Positions 33,268 through 41,898 of a DNA stretch of 59,268 nucleotides are shown piece by piece. The stretch is from IMG/VR virus record IMGVR_UViG_3300038456_000415, positions 1 to 59,268 of that record; one strand, 5' to 3'. The translations under genes were made by a program, and so were the position numbers. Numbering within the stretch: position 1 is the stretch's first letter; the number at the start of each line of letters is the position of its first letter. The DNA comes from a virus. The notes below the pieces were generated by a model. The model had not been told where the DNA came from. It saw only the letters and a list, made by a program, of their open reading frames with translations, and did no database searches.

Positions 33268-34416
33268 ATGCCCACCGCATCCCCAGCCAAGTCCAAGAAC
33301 CTCTTCGCGAAGCTCCGCGGCCTCGAGGGTGCCGTGAACGAGTACTACAACCCGCATCTGGACGTCATCCGGAGCGCGAGCCCGAGCCTGAACTTCGCCT
33401 TCGGGAACGGGCACGGTCTCCCCGCGGGCTTCTCGCTCCTCCTCTGGGGTCCGCCCAAGGGCGGCAAGTCCCTGGTGACCAACACCATGATTGGCCAGCT
33501 CCAGCAGGACGACCCCGACGCGTACGTGGTGAAGTTCAACACCGAGCGCCGTGAGATTGCGCAGCTGAACCCCCAGCAGATGAAGAGCTGGGGCATTGAC
33601 AAGGACCGGTACCTCGCGTACGAGACGAACACCCCGGACCAGATTTACGACTACATCACCAAGGACATCGCGGCCATGTGCGAGGAGGGTCTCAAGCTCA
33701 AGCTCGTGGTCATCGACAGCATCAACGACATCACCGGCCGGCGCGCCATGAACTCCGACACGGTCATGACCCAGCAGATTGGAGACAAGGCCGCCACCAA
33801 CCAGGACGGCCTGGGCCAGGTTCTCGCGGTGCAGCGCAAGTACCGCTTCGGCCTCATCATCGTCTGCCAGCAGCGTGCCGAGATGGACATGGCCGAGCAG
33901 ATGCGCGGCAACAAGACCAAGGCCGGCGTGGCCTACGCGGTCCACCACCACTGCGAGTACAGCATGCACGTGGAGCGGAACGTCACCAAGGCCGGCCAGA
34001 CCGACCTCGAGGGGAAAACCTTCGAGGACGAGAGCGTGTCGCGCATCATCACCGGCCAGGAGGGCAAGAAGGCCGACGGGGACAAGATTGGTCACAAGAT
34101 TCGCGCCGTCATGAAGGACAGCAGCATGGGTCCCAAGGGGCGTGTCGGCGAGTTCACCATCGAGTACGACAAGGGCATCGTCAATGTCCACGAGGAGGTG
34201 TTCCTCCTGGGCGTGAACCGGAACATCATCGAGCACCCGAATAACGTCATGTACGCCTTCGGGGGCAAGGAGTGGAAGGGGAAGTCGGCAATGCTCGCGG
34301 AGTTGGCCAAGAACATCGAGCTGCAGAACGCCATCCTCAAGGAACTGCGCGCCCGCGACGCCCGCGGGGATTATGCCAGCGAATCCGTGGTGAGCGCCTC
34401 CGAGGAATCTGCGTGA
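33268..34416 (+). CDS. RecA/UvsX-like recombinase
   Basis: A 382-residue RecA-fold ATPase. Walker A is GPPKGGKS (61-68) and Walker B LKLVVID (D150), followed by SINDITGRR and a Q-rich sensor strand (LIIVCQQRAEMD). The N-terminus lacks a long RecA-type helix and is closer to T4 UvsX and to phage RecA-like proteins. The acidic/Ser C-terminus ends SASEESA. It would catalyse strand invasion with the gp46/47-like nuclease and UvsW-like helicase. Confidence 0.75.
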   Translation: MPTASPAKSKNLFAKLRGLEGAVNEYYNPHLDVIRSASPSLNFAFGNGHGLPAGFSLLLWGPPKGGKSLVTNTMIGQLQQDDPDAYVVKFNTERREIAQLNPQQMKSWGIDKDRYLAYETNTPDQIYDYITKDIAAMCEEGLKLKLVVIDSINDITGRRAMNSDTVMTQQIGDKAATNQDGLGQVLAVQRKYRFGLIIVCQQRAEMDMAEQMRGNKTKAGVAYAVHHHCEYSMHVERNVTKAGQTDLEGKTFEDESVSRIITGQEGKKADGDKIGHKIRAVMKDSSMGPKGRVGEFTIEYDKGIVNVHEEVFLLGVNRNIIEHPNNVMYAFGGKEWKGKSAMLAELAKNIELQNAILKELRARDARGDYASESVVSASEESA

Positions 34417-34655
34417 GCGGCTTGGAGGACAGGGAGTATGCCGCCAAGGCGGAGCGCAACATCCTCGGCCACACTACGGAGTGGCTCCAGTCCGATGAAG
34501 GGAACACCCACGTCTGTTTCTTCTGCGACTTCACGGGCCTGAAGAAGTCGGAAGTGAGCGTGGTCTTCGACGAGCAGGACAAGACCATCTACTGGATTGG
34601 GCCGACGTCGGCCCCGCCGCCAAATGCCAAGACCCACACGACCCTTACGCGTTGA
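34413..34655 (+). CDS. Small Cys-containing protein
   Basis: An 80-residue protein from GTG 34413 (GTGA overlap with the previous stop). CFFC at about 35-38 is a likely half zinc site; otherwise it is beta-rich. It overlaps the primase gene by 32 nt in another frame. Function unknown. Confidence 0.5.
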   Translation: MSGLEDREYAAKAERNILGHTTEWLQSDEGNTHVCFFCDFTGLKKSEVSVVFDEQDKTIYWIGPTSAPPPNAKTHTTLTR

Positions 34656-35679
34656 GGCGCTCCAGGACCTGATTTCCAACTCGGGCCTGAGCTTCAACGA
34701 CAGGAACACCAAGTCCTGGGTCTTCGACTGCCCAAAATGTGGCAAGAAGGAGAAGCTCTACATCCGGCGCCGGGACGGGCGCTTCGTGTGCTTCTACTGC
34801 CGCGACAAGGAGGGCTTCAGCGGCGCCCCGGAGTTCGCGCTCGCCCTCCTCCTGGACAGGACCGTCGGCGAGGTCACGGACGCCCTCTACGGGCCCGAGT
34901 TCAAGGCCACCCCCAGGATTGAATCCAAGTTCACGTACTCGGTGCGCCTGAACCTCGAACCAGGCTCGGATGACGACGACTTCGGGGCGTCCGATGCCGG
35001 AGAAACCGCGCAGACCTCGCCCAAGGGCCTCCTCTACCCCCTGGAGTACCAGTCCGTGCTCGCCCCCGGTGGGGCCAAGGGCCTGGCCTACCTGGAGGGC
35101 CGCGGCATCACCGCGGAGGTGGCAGCCCGCTACGAGCTGATGTACGACCCCCTGAAGCGCAGGGTGGTCTTCCCAGTGCGCTCCAGGGGCGTCCTGGTGG
35201 GGTGGCAGGCACGCCTGACGGGCCCCCACGAGTGGGTGGACGCCCAGGGCCAGACCAAGAGCATGCCCAAGATTCTGACCACGATGGAGGAGGGCATGCG
35301 CGACTACGTGCTCGGGTTCGAGCACCGCCTCGTGGGGAGCGAGCACGCCGTCCTCACCGAGGGGCCCGTGGACGCGCTCAAGTGCGACCTCTGCGGGGGC
35401 AACGTCTTCAGCATGGGCAAGAGCGTCTCCGAGGGCCAGGTGGAGCGCCTGCGGGCGCACGGCGTCAAGCGCCTCTACCTGGGGCAGGACCCGGACGCGA
35501 GCAAGGAGACCCAGCTCCTGGTGCGCCGCTACAACGACGAGTTCGAGCTATGGTACATGACCCCCGAGGGGACCGGGTACGAGGACTTCGGGGCGATGCC
35601 GGCGGAGTGCGCGCGCGAGTGCTTCCTCGGGGCCGAGAGGGTGCACCCGCGGCGCATCTTCCTCAGCTTCAACCGGTGA
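34624..35679 (+). CDS. DNA primase, zinc-finger plus TOPRIM (DnaG-like)
   Basis: A 351-residue primase. ATG 34624 is the most likely start although no Shine-Dalgarno is visible; translation may depend on the overlapping upstream gene. The zinc finger CPKC/CFYC (C36, C39, C56, C59) is followed by GLAYLEGRGIT, VVFPVRSRGVLVGWQAR and the TOPRIM motifs VLTEGPVDALK and LGQDPDAS. There is no C-terminal helicase domain; a separate DnaB-like helicase is at 36941. Confidence 0.82.
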   Translation: MPRPTRPLRVEALQDLISNSGLSFNDRNTKSWVFDCPKCGKKEKLYIRRRDGRFVCFYCRDKEGFSGAPEFALALLLDRTVGEVTDALYGPEFKATPRIESKFTYSVRLNLEPGSDDDDFGASDAGETAQTSPKGLLYPLEYQSVLAPGGAKGLAYLEGRGITAEVAARYELMYDPLKRRVVFPVRSRGVLVGWQARLTGPHEWVDAQGQTKSMPKILTTMEEGMRDYVLGFEHRLVGSEHAVLTEGPVDALKCDLCGGNVFSMGKSVSEGQVERLRAHGVKRLYLGQDPDASKETQLLVRRYNDEFELWYMTPEGTGYEDFGAMPAECARECFLGAERVHPRRIFLSFNR

Positions 35680-36838
35680 CCGCGGCCGCCCGCCGGCAGA
35701 TGCGGCATCCCCTCTTGTGCTCCTTGAGGTACCGCGCGGACATCTGGCGCGCGTCCAGCTCCAGGGCGGTCTTGGCCTCCGCGGCGGCCTGCAGACGCGC
35801 GAGGAACTCGTCATGAGGGAGTTCCCCGAGACGCTCCTCGAGCCTGTTCTTGTGCAACCTCCGCTCCAGCTCCCTCTCCGAGTACACGAGAGTGCTGCTC
35901 CCGCGCCCATCCGTCCCCAGGTCGAGGTGGGTGACGATGGTGTCCTCAACCTCGGAATGGTGCAGGAGCGGTCCCGAGCCCCCGAGGGGACCCCTCTTCG
36001 TGCCACGTGTCTTGGACACATCGTTTGTCTCGAGGATGCCTCCATTCCCGATGCCCGATGCGTCGTTGCCGTTGCTTTCCCCACTGACGAGCGAGAACAC
36101 GGCCTGCCTCTCCATGAACTTCTGCCTGAGATTCTTGTCCCACAGCTCCCCGAACTGCTGCTGCAGGAACACGTACATGAGCTTCTGGTTCTGGGTCCCG
36201 TCCCCGCGGTGCGGACGCTCGTAGAGGGCCATGTAGGTGGTGGCCCAGACCCAGGCGTAGTTGAGGGCGTCCGCGTACTCGAGGCCGAGCATCTGCAGGG
36301 CCCGCCGGTTGCGGCGACAGAAGACCTTCGAGGCCATGCCCACCACGTTCTCGTACATGGCAATCTGCTCAGCCCCGGGGTTGGGCGCGCGCCTGAACTT
36401 GTCGTGGCGGAAGGCAATCAGGTCATCCCCGTCCCGGTGGCGACGCACGCGCCCCTGCAGGGGCTTTCTGCGTTCCCCCTCGGGGTGCACGCTCGAGGTC
36501 GTGAAGAAGCCCTCCTTGGGCACGCCCCGGTTGAAGGGCAGCAGGGGCTCGTGCACCCCCACGGCCCGGAGCATGCGCCGGAACTCCCCGGCGGTCTCCT
36601 TGGCGTTCCCGTAGAAGATGACGCACCCGTTCACGTTCACGCCCGGGGGCTCCTGGAGGCGCTCGGCACCGTCATCGACGCCCGTGGTGACGTGCACGCA
36701 CGTGGGCGACGCCCCCACCACCAGGTCCGTGGGTGGGGAGATGCCTTCGGAGAATGGGATGTTGTGGAAACGGAGCCAGGAACGAATGAGTGCGAGGGGT
36801 TGAGCGTTGTCGCTCAAGCGCATCTTCTTATTTCCCAT
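35669..36838 (-). CDS. Isolated minus-strand protein, weakly sigma-like
   Basis: A 389-residue protein on the strand opposite to its neighbours, converging on the primase (11-nt overlap) and diverging from the helicase. Residues 155-235, AMYENVVGMASKVFCRRNRR then LGLEYADALNYAWVWATTY, resemble sigma region 2.1-2.2, but the -10 recognition helix is not clear. The C-terminus has CRICRR and possibly one further zinc ligand. It might be a diverged sigma or a DNA-binding regulator. No Shine-Dalgarno is obvious. Confidence 0.5.
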   Translation of the reverse strand: MGNKKMRLSDNAQPLALIRSWLRFHNIPFSEGISPPTDLVVGASPTCVHVTTGVDDGAERLQEPPGVNVNGCVIFYGNAKETAGEFRRMLRAVGVHEPLLPFNRGVPKEGFFTTSSVHPEGERRKPLQGRVRRHRDGDDLIAFRHDKFRRAPNPGAEQIAMYENVVGMASKVFCRRNRRALQMLGLEYADALNYAWVWATTYMALYERPHRGDGTQNQKLMYVFLQQQFGELWDKNLRQKFMERQAVFSLVSGESNGNDASGIGNGGILETNDVSKTRGTKRGPLGGSGPLLHHSEVEDTIVTHLDLGTDGRGSSTLVYSERELERRLHKNRLEERLGELPHDEFLARLQAAAEAKTALELDARQMSARYLKEHKRGCRICRRAAAVTG

Positions 36839-36865
36839 GTAGTGGACCCGAGGTGTGCCGGAAGT

Positions 36866-36876
36866 TGAGGTATAGT
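36866..36876 (+). promoter_or_regulatory. Extended -10 promoter of the helicase gene
   Basis: TGAGGTATAGT, 64 nt before ATG 36941 and 28 nt from the divergent gene's start; AGGAG lies 10 nt before the ATG. Confidence 0.65.
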
Positions 36877-36940
36877 GCTGGCACAGGCTCTCTCAGGTTA
36901 CGAATACCCCCCTACTCTGTCAACAGGAGACCTCCACGAG

Positions 36941-38599
36941 ATGGCACTTTTAACGGACCGCAAGGGCAAAAAGGGCAAAGGCGACCCCCTCATTTTCAGC
37001 GACACCAAGCAGGAGGCCATCCTTGGGCACGCGCTCACGAATCGCATGTTCTTCCTCCAGATTCACAACCATCTCGAGCCCGAGTGGTTCACGAAACCCA
37101 ACAACCAGAAGCTCTACAGCGCCCTGAAGAAGTTCTACGCTGTCGAAGGCAGGTTCCCCGTGACGCCCGAGGAGCTGATGAGCAGCATGCAGCTGCAGCG
37201 CGAGGACCAGGGTGTTCGCACAGGCATGACGGCGGCCCTCATCCTCTGTCTGGCCTCGATGCCCAATTTCGGGGCCGACCTCCTCATCAGGGACTTCGGG
37301 CTCTGGGCGCGCAGCGTCCTCCTCGAGAAGTACGTGCAGAAGAGCACGGATACCTTCAACGGGCACGACCCCGAGGCTGCCCTAGACGTGTACAAGGAGG
37401 GGTATCGAAAAATCCAGACCGCGGAGCTTCTCGGTGGTGGCCAGGCCACGGACTGGAACCTCGAGGTCTTCGTGGCCCAGCAGAAGTCCGACCTCCAGAA
37501 CGGCATCACCTTCGGCTGCCCCGAGCTGGACGCCAAGCTCAACTCTAGCGCCAAGGCCGGCGCGCTCCTGCGCGGGGACACCACGGTCGTGCTCGCGCCC
37601 TCGGGCATTGGGAAGACGACCACCCTGATTACGGTGGCGACGCATAACATCCTCAGGGGCAAGTCCGTGCTCTTCATCACGCACGAGGGGCGCTCCGAGG
37701 ACATCAAGTTCAAGGTCCTCTGCTGCGTTCTCCAGGTCACCAGGGAGGAGTTCCTCGCGCTCTACCACAGCGACAAGAACTTCCGGAAGAAGGCCAACTA
37801 CTTCAGCAACGTCATCAAGGCCAACCTCACGTACATCGCCTACAATCACTCCTTTCCGAACATCCACGACGTCGAGAAGCTCATTCGCCGCGAGCAGGAC
37901 CTGCGCATCCTCAGCAGCGCGAACGGCACGGGCTACGACCTGCTCATCGACGACTACCCGGCGCTGCTGTACACGGACGGCCTGCGCTCGGGCCAGCTCC
38001 AGAAGCGTATCAGCGACGAGCAGGTCTACGGGTGCTTCGTGAGCATGGCCCTGGACTTCGGCTTCCACTGTCTGGTCGCCATCCAGACGAACCGCGAGGG
38101 CAGCAAGGTCAACCGCGGCCAGGGCGTGAACCGCCTCCTGACCATGGAGGACGTCATGGAGAGCTGGGGCGTGATGACCAAGGCCACGAACGTGCTCACC
38201 ATCAACCGCAGCCCCACGGACATGGCCAAGAATCGCGTCATCTTCTACCTCTGCAAGAGCCGGAGTTCGGAGACGGACTTCGCGTTCTGCTGCAAGAGCG
38301 ACTACGCCCGCGCTACCACGCATGCGCCCGCGGGGTGGCCGTACGTCGCCGAGAACGAGGTCTTCACCGTCAAGGGCTTCAGCCGCCGGCCCGAGGTGGA
38401 CCTCAGCCGCTACGGGTGCACGGCCTGGGCCGGGCATGACGGCAGCACCGAGCGCCTGGACGCCCTCATCGACACCTACCGGGGCCAGACCATCCCCGAG
38501 AACGTCAAACGCGCGCACATGTCGGGCATGACCGCGAAGCCCATGGTGGGCGATGGTTCTGGACAAAAACCCCAAACTGTGGTACAGTCAGTGCCATAG
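36941..38599 (+). CDS. dnaB: Replicative DNA helicase, DnaB-like
   Basis: A 552-residue helicase. The start at 36941 follows CAGGAG; the in-frame extension upstream lacks a ribosome site. The N-terminal helical domain (QEAILGHALTNRMFFLQIHN to about 130) matches DnaB, followed by a linker and a RecA-fold ATPase with Walker A APSGIGKT (219-226), LFITHEG, Walker B DLLIDDYPALL and QTNREG (arginine region). It would unwind the fork for the DnaE-like polymerase. Confidence 0.8.
   Translation: MALLTDRKGKKGKGDPLIFSDTKQEAILGHALTNRMFFLQIHNHLEPEWFTKPNNQKLYSALKKFYAVEGRFPVTPEELMSSMQLQREDQGVRTGMTAALILCLASMPNFGADLLIRDFGLWARSVLLEKYVQKSTDTFNGHDPEAALDVYKEGYRKIQTAELLGGGQATDWNLEVFVAQQKSDLQNGITFGCPELDAKLNSSAKAGALLRGDTTVVLAPSGIGKTTTLITVATHNILRGKSVLFITHEGRSEDIKFKVLCCVLQVTREEFLALYHSDKNFRKKANYFSNVIKANLTYIAYNHSFPNIHDVEKLIRREQDLRILSSANGTGYDLLIDDYPALLYTDGLRSGQLQKRISDEQVYGCFVSMALDFGFHCLVAIQTNREGSKVNRGQGVNRLLTMEDVMESWGVMTKATNVLTINRSPTDMAKNRVIFYLCKSRSSETDFAFCCKSDYARATTHAPAGWPYVAENEVFTVKGFSRRPEVDLSRYGCTAWAGHDGSTERLDALIDTYRGQTIPENVKRAHMSGMTAKPMVGDGSGQKPQTVVQSVP
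38560..38588 (+). promoter_or_regulatory. Promoter of the ClpP-like gene
   Basis: TGGACA (38560-38565), 17-nt spacer, TACAGT within TGTGGTACAGT (38578-38588), lying in the end of the helicase gene. ATG 38602 is 13 nt after the -10 box with no Shine-Dalgarno. Confidence 0.65.
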
Positions 38600-38601
38600 A
38601 T

Positions 38602-39180
38602 ATGGACGCCAAGGACCGGTACGACAGCATTGCCATGGACGGGGTCGACCTCCCCGAGAGGACGCTCTTCCTGACGGGGGACATCGACTACGAGATGGCC
38701 CAGCGTGTGCAGGCCGGTCTGGGTGTCCTTTCCGCTAGTGGGGCCGGCGTCATCAGGGTAGTGCTCTCCAGCAATGGCGGGGATGAGGATGCCGGTTTCC
38801 TGATTTTCGAGGCCATCCGGGGGTGTGCGAACAGAGTTCTCGTCATTGGCTCCGGTTCGGTCATGAGTGTGGCCGCCCTCATCCTCCAGGCCGGGGACTG
38901 GCGCCTCCTAACCCCGGCCTGCCGCGTCATGGTCCATGGGGGCAACGCCAAGCTCAAGAACAACATCCACCAGCAGATGCACGTCGTCGAGGTCGCAAAG
39001 GAGATGGAGGTGCGCACCCGCCAGTACGCGACCCTCATTGCAGAGCGGGCGGGCCTGAAGCCGTCGAGGGTTATGAGCTGGTGCCGCCGCGACAAATTCT
39101 TCAGCGCTGACGAGGCCGTTCGTATGGGTCTCGCCGATGGCGTCGCCCACCCTCCCTTCAAGAAGAAAGGCAAGTCATGA
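38602..39180 (+). CDS. ClpP/SppA-fold serine protease
   Basis: A 192-residue protein with a ClpP-type fold. GSVMS (85-89) provides the nucleophile S89, VMVHGG the histidine (H112), and KFFSADEAVRMGLAD the typical C-terminal helix. Strand LFLTGDIDYEMA matches the ClpP N-terminus. Phages use this fold for head maturation proteases; here it is far from head genes and next to the helicase, so cytoplasmic proteolysis or takeover of host ClpX/A is also possible. Confidence 0.75.
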   Translation: MDAKDRYDSIAMDGVDLPERTLFLTGDIDYEMAQRVQAGLGVLSASGAGVIRVVLSSNGGDEDAGFLIFEAIRGCANRVLVIGSGSVMSVAALILQAGDWRLLTPACRVMVHGGNAKLKNNIHQQMHVVEVAKEMEVRTRQYATLIAERAGLKPSRVMSWCRRDKFFSADEAVRMGLADGVAHPPFKKKGKS

Positions 39181-39854
39181 CCCTCCCGAACACGAACGTG
39201 ACCCTCGATACCCCCAAGAAGAAGGGCATCGCCGCCCTGGTGCTCTTGCTGACCTTCATCGTGGGCTTTGCCTTCGGGAAGTTCAACAACAAGCCCAACA
39301 TCAAGATTGACCAGAAGACGCAGACCGCGACCCAGCAGACCGGCAATGACGTCCAAAAGGACGTCACCAACGTCCAAGACCAGAAGCAGGTTCTCGCCGC
39401 CAAGGACGAGAACAAGAACCTCGACAAGAGCACGGACGTCGTCACGACCACGACCACGGACAAGAAGCCCACTGGCGAGGAAATCACGACCACCAAGACC
39501 GAGACCAAGACGCACGTGAAGACCAGCGACCAGACCAAGCAGGGCCTCAAGGAGGCCGTCAAGGACAACAGCGTCGACAAGAAGAGCGACGTCGACAACA
39601 CCAAGACCGACACCCAGAGCAAGACCTCCTTCCAGGAGACCATCACCCAGAGCCAGCCCAACTGGCGCCTAGCCGCCTTCGTGGGCCTGGACACGTCGGG
39701 GCTGAGCCTCAGTGGTAACGCCCTGGTGACGGGCCCGCTCCTGTACGGGGGCGAGGTCGACCGGCGCATCCTCGGCCCCATCTGGCTGGGCGTGCTCGCC
39801 GAGAAGACCGGCGGCGGCTTCGGCATTGCCGGCGACGTCAGCGTGCAGTTCTGA
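39177..39854 (+). CDS. Membrane-anchored protein with coiled-coil stalk
   Basis: A 225-residue protein; ATG 39177 overlaps the previous stop. KKKGIAALVLLLTFIVGFAFG (about 14-34) is one membrane segment, followed by a Thr/Lys/Asp-rich helical stalk (40-150) and a C-terminal beta-rich part (LAAFVGLDTSG to GIAGDVSVQF). The layout resembles spanins or superinfection-exclusion proteins, but no lysis genes are adjacent. Function unproven. Confidence 0.6.
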   Translation: MTLPNTNVTLDTPKKKGIAALVLLLTFIVGFAFGKFNNKPNIKIDQKTQTATQQTGNDVQKDVTNVQDQKQVLAAKDENKNLDKSTDVVTTTTTDKKPTGEEITTTKTETKTHVKTSDQTKQGLKEAVKDNSVDKKSDVDNTKTDTQSKTSFQETITQSQPNWRLAAFVGLDTSGLSLSGNALVTGPLLYGGEVDRRILGPIWLGVLAEKTGGGFGIAGDVSVQF

Positions 39855-39864
39855 GGAGATTATC

Positions 39865-40104
39865 ATGACCATCAAGTTCAAGAAGTGGGCCAAAGGTGCC
39901 GTGCACATCTCCCGGGAGGAGCGAGACCGCATGGCCGAGGATGCCGTGCGGAAGCTGCGAAGGTTCCCATTTACCAACTACATCTGCTACGTCACAGGGG
40001 ACACCCTGGTGCTGGCCCAGAGAATCAACGACGGTGACATCGACCTCATTTCTGTCAGCGACTGCAAGCTTCGGCGGCGCGCCGAGTTTCCCGAAAAGGA
40101 GTAA
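39865..40104 (+). CDS. Small hypothetical protein
   Basis: A 79-residue basic protein; GAGGAG precedes ATG 39865. Helical N-terminal half, then a small beta pair (TNYICYVTGDTLVLAQRI). No family recognised. Confidence 0.55.
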   Translation: MTIKFKKWAKGAVHISREERDRMAEDAVRKLRRFPFTNYICYVTGDTLVLAQRINDGDIDLISVSDCKLRRRAEFPEKE

Positions 40105-40108
40105 CCCC

Positions 40109-40471
40109 ATGGCCCTGAGTTTCTCTGAAGTCTACATCCCCTTCGCGCAGCCCACGCAGGCGCAAGTGCCTGAGGCACAGCCCAAGCCTCTGGGTCTCGA
40201 TTACAGCACCCTCAAGCGCCTGGACCCCCCGTTTGTGGTCACTCCCGGGGGGTACAAGCTCACCCAGAGGGTTCAGGACGCCCTTACAAATTGCGTCCTC
40301 ATGTATCTGTCCATCAAGGGCAAGGACAAGTGCTTTCGGTGCTGCAACACGGGCATCGTCAAGTGGGTGGCCAACGGGGCCACCGCCAAGGTCTGCCAGT
40401 GCGTGCGTGAGGGGGCTGCGGTCCTGCTTGCTTCTGAAGCCACCGCCGACACCTTCGAGGAACACGCGTGA
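40109..40471 (+). CDS. Small zinc-binding protein
   Basis: A 120-residue protein with AAAAGGAG before ATG 40109. The C-terminal half has CFRCC (about 72-76) and CQC (about 92-94), a treble-clef-like or zinc-ribbon arrangement with GIVKWV between. The N-terminus is Pro/Gln-rich. Function unknown. Confidence 0.55.
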   Translation: MALSFSEVYIPFAQPTQAQVPEAQPKPLGLDYSTLKRLDPPFVVTPGGYKLTQRVQDALTNCVLMYLSIKGKDKCFRCCNTGIVKWVANGATAKVCQCVREGAAVLLASEATADTFEEHA

Positions 40472-40887
40472 GCGTCAAGACCTTCGAGCGGGTCGCGGCC
40501 AAGGTCCCCTACCGGGTCGAGGGGGAGATGCTCCCCAGCGGGGCTGCCGTCTTCACCTTCACGCCCTCGTTGCCGGGGCGCTCGCCCGTCATCTCCGTCG
40601 ATGAGGACACGGTCGCGGACATCGTGCGCTTCGCCGACGTGGGCGTCAAGTACGACCACGAGGCCGAGGAGATGATACTGACCCTCGACTACCTCGACGA
40701 GATGCGCGAGAACGAGGATGCCCCCGAGTTCCTGGTGGGCTCCCAGGCCGTGCCTGCGGAATTCGTGCTCGAACTCGTCCTGGACCAGGTGGTGCTCCCA
40801 TGTGACCATTGCGAGGGCTTCCACTTCGGCGAGGACGTCACTCCCGACGACGTTGCCAAACTCAAGAAGCCCGTGTACCTTAACTAG
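40468..40887 (+). CDS. Hypothetical acidic protein
   Basis: A 139-residue acidic protein, GTG start overlapping the previous stop (GTGA). It has a CDHCEGFHFGED segment near residue 113 that could bind metal. No family recognised. It is co-transcribed with the next gene, which begins 7 nt later. Confidence 0.5.
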   Translation: MSVKTFERVAAKVPYRVEGEMLPSGAAVFTFTPSLPGRSPVISVDEDTVADIVRFADVGVKYDHEAEEMILTLDYLDEMRENEDAPEFLVGSQAVPAEFVLELVLDQVVLPCDHCEGFHFGEDVTPDDVAKLKKPVYLN

Positions 40888-40893
40888 ACCCCC

Positions 40894-41898
40894 ATGGAAA
40901 ACGCGGACATGCTGCTGGTGCGGGACCATTCCTCACCCCACGCCTTCAACCTGGCCATCGGGGAGCCGTTTTTCTTGCACGAGCACCTGCACTTCCTCGA
41001 GGCCACGGCGACCGGGGGGCCCTACCTGTACCCGCAGAGCCGCGGCGAGCCGGAGCTGCTCAAGGAGCTGGAGCGCCGCCATCACGGCATGCACGTGGTC
41101 GTGACCGTTGGCGCCAAGCAGGGCATCTCCGCTGCCCTGGCGGCCTATGCGGAGGTCTATGGCACTGAGGCAGCCATCCACACGGCTCCTTATTGGCCTA
41201 GTTATCCTATCCTGGCCAAACGGGAGTTCCCTATCTATGGCCTCGGGTCTATGGCGAGCTACATGGGGGGTCCGAACAAGGTCGTGCGCGTCGCCACGAG
41301 CCCCAACAACCCAGATGGCACCGAGAGCACCGAGGACTGCGACATCTGGGACGCCGCGTACGCCTCGTCGGTGTACGGCTTCACAACCCCACCCGCACAC
41401 TGGACCGTGGCCGTGTACAGCGCCGCCAAGCTCCTAGGCCTATCGGGGCTCCGCATCGGCTGGGTCGTGACCGCGGACGCTCGCCTGGCCAAGGCCATCG
41501 CGGTCTACGTGGAGCGCTTCACCTCGGGCGTGTGCGTGACCTCGCAGCGGCACCTCGCCTACGCTCTGAAGCATCTGCGCGTCAATGACGACCACGCCTT
41601 CTTCGACGCGGCCCGGAAAACGCTCCTGAAGAACGGCGAGACCTTCATGAAGCTCCTCGGGGACCGCCTGAGCCGCGTCGATGGCGTGCCCACCAGTGGT
41701 AAGGGCATGTTCGCGTGGTTCCACGTACCCGGCGACAGCCTCCAGAGCTTCAAAGATGCCCTGACGACCTCCAAGGTCCTGCTCATGCCCGGGGAAGCCT
41801 TTGGGATGGTCGAGCCCGGGTGGTATCGTATGTCCATGGGTCACCACGACGGCTACACCTACCGGGCCCTGAAGGCCCTCGCGGAGGCCTGGGTATGA
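40894..41898 (+). CDS. PLP-dependent aminotransferase (class I/II fold, alliinase-like motif)
   Basis: A 334-residue PLP enzyme with all fold-type I landmarks: VTVGAKQG (71-78), APYWPSYP (98-105), TSPNNPDG (135-142, N139), DAAY (D153, Y156), the Schiff-base lysine in YSAAKLLGLSGLRIGW (K179, R187) and a C-terminal RMSMG arginine. It is about 50 residues shorter than typical aminotransferases, mostly at the N-terminus. The SPNNPDG box recalls alliinase/TAA1-like enzymes. Substrates are unknown; amino-acid salvage, nucleobase modification or quorum-signal chemistry are possible. It overlaps the CYTH gene by 4 nt. Confidence 0.8.
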   Translation: MENADMLLVRDHSSPHAFNLAIGEPFFLHEHLHFLEATATGGPYLYPQSRGEPELLKELERRHHGMHVVVTVGAKQGISAALAAYAEVYGTEAAIHTAPYWPSYPILAKREFPIYGLGSMASYMGGPNKVVRVATSPNNPDGTESTEDCDIWDAAYASSVYGFTTPPAHWTVAVYSAAKLLGLSGLRIGWVVTADARLAKAIAVYVERFTSGVCVTSQRHLAYALKHLRVNDDHAFFDAARKTLLKNGETFMKLLGDRLSRVDGVPTSGKGMFAWFHVPGDSLQSFKDALTTSKVLLMPGEAFGMVEPGWYRMSMGHHDGYTYRALKALAEAWV

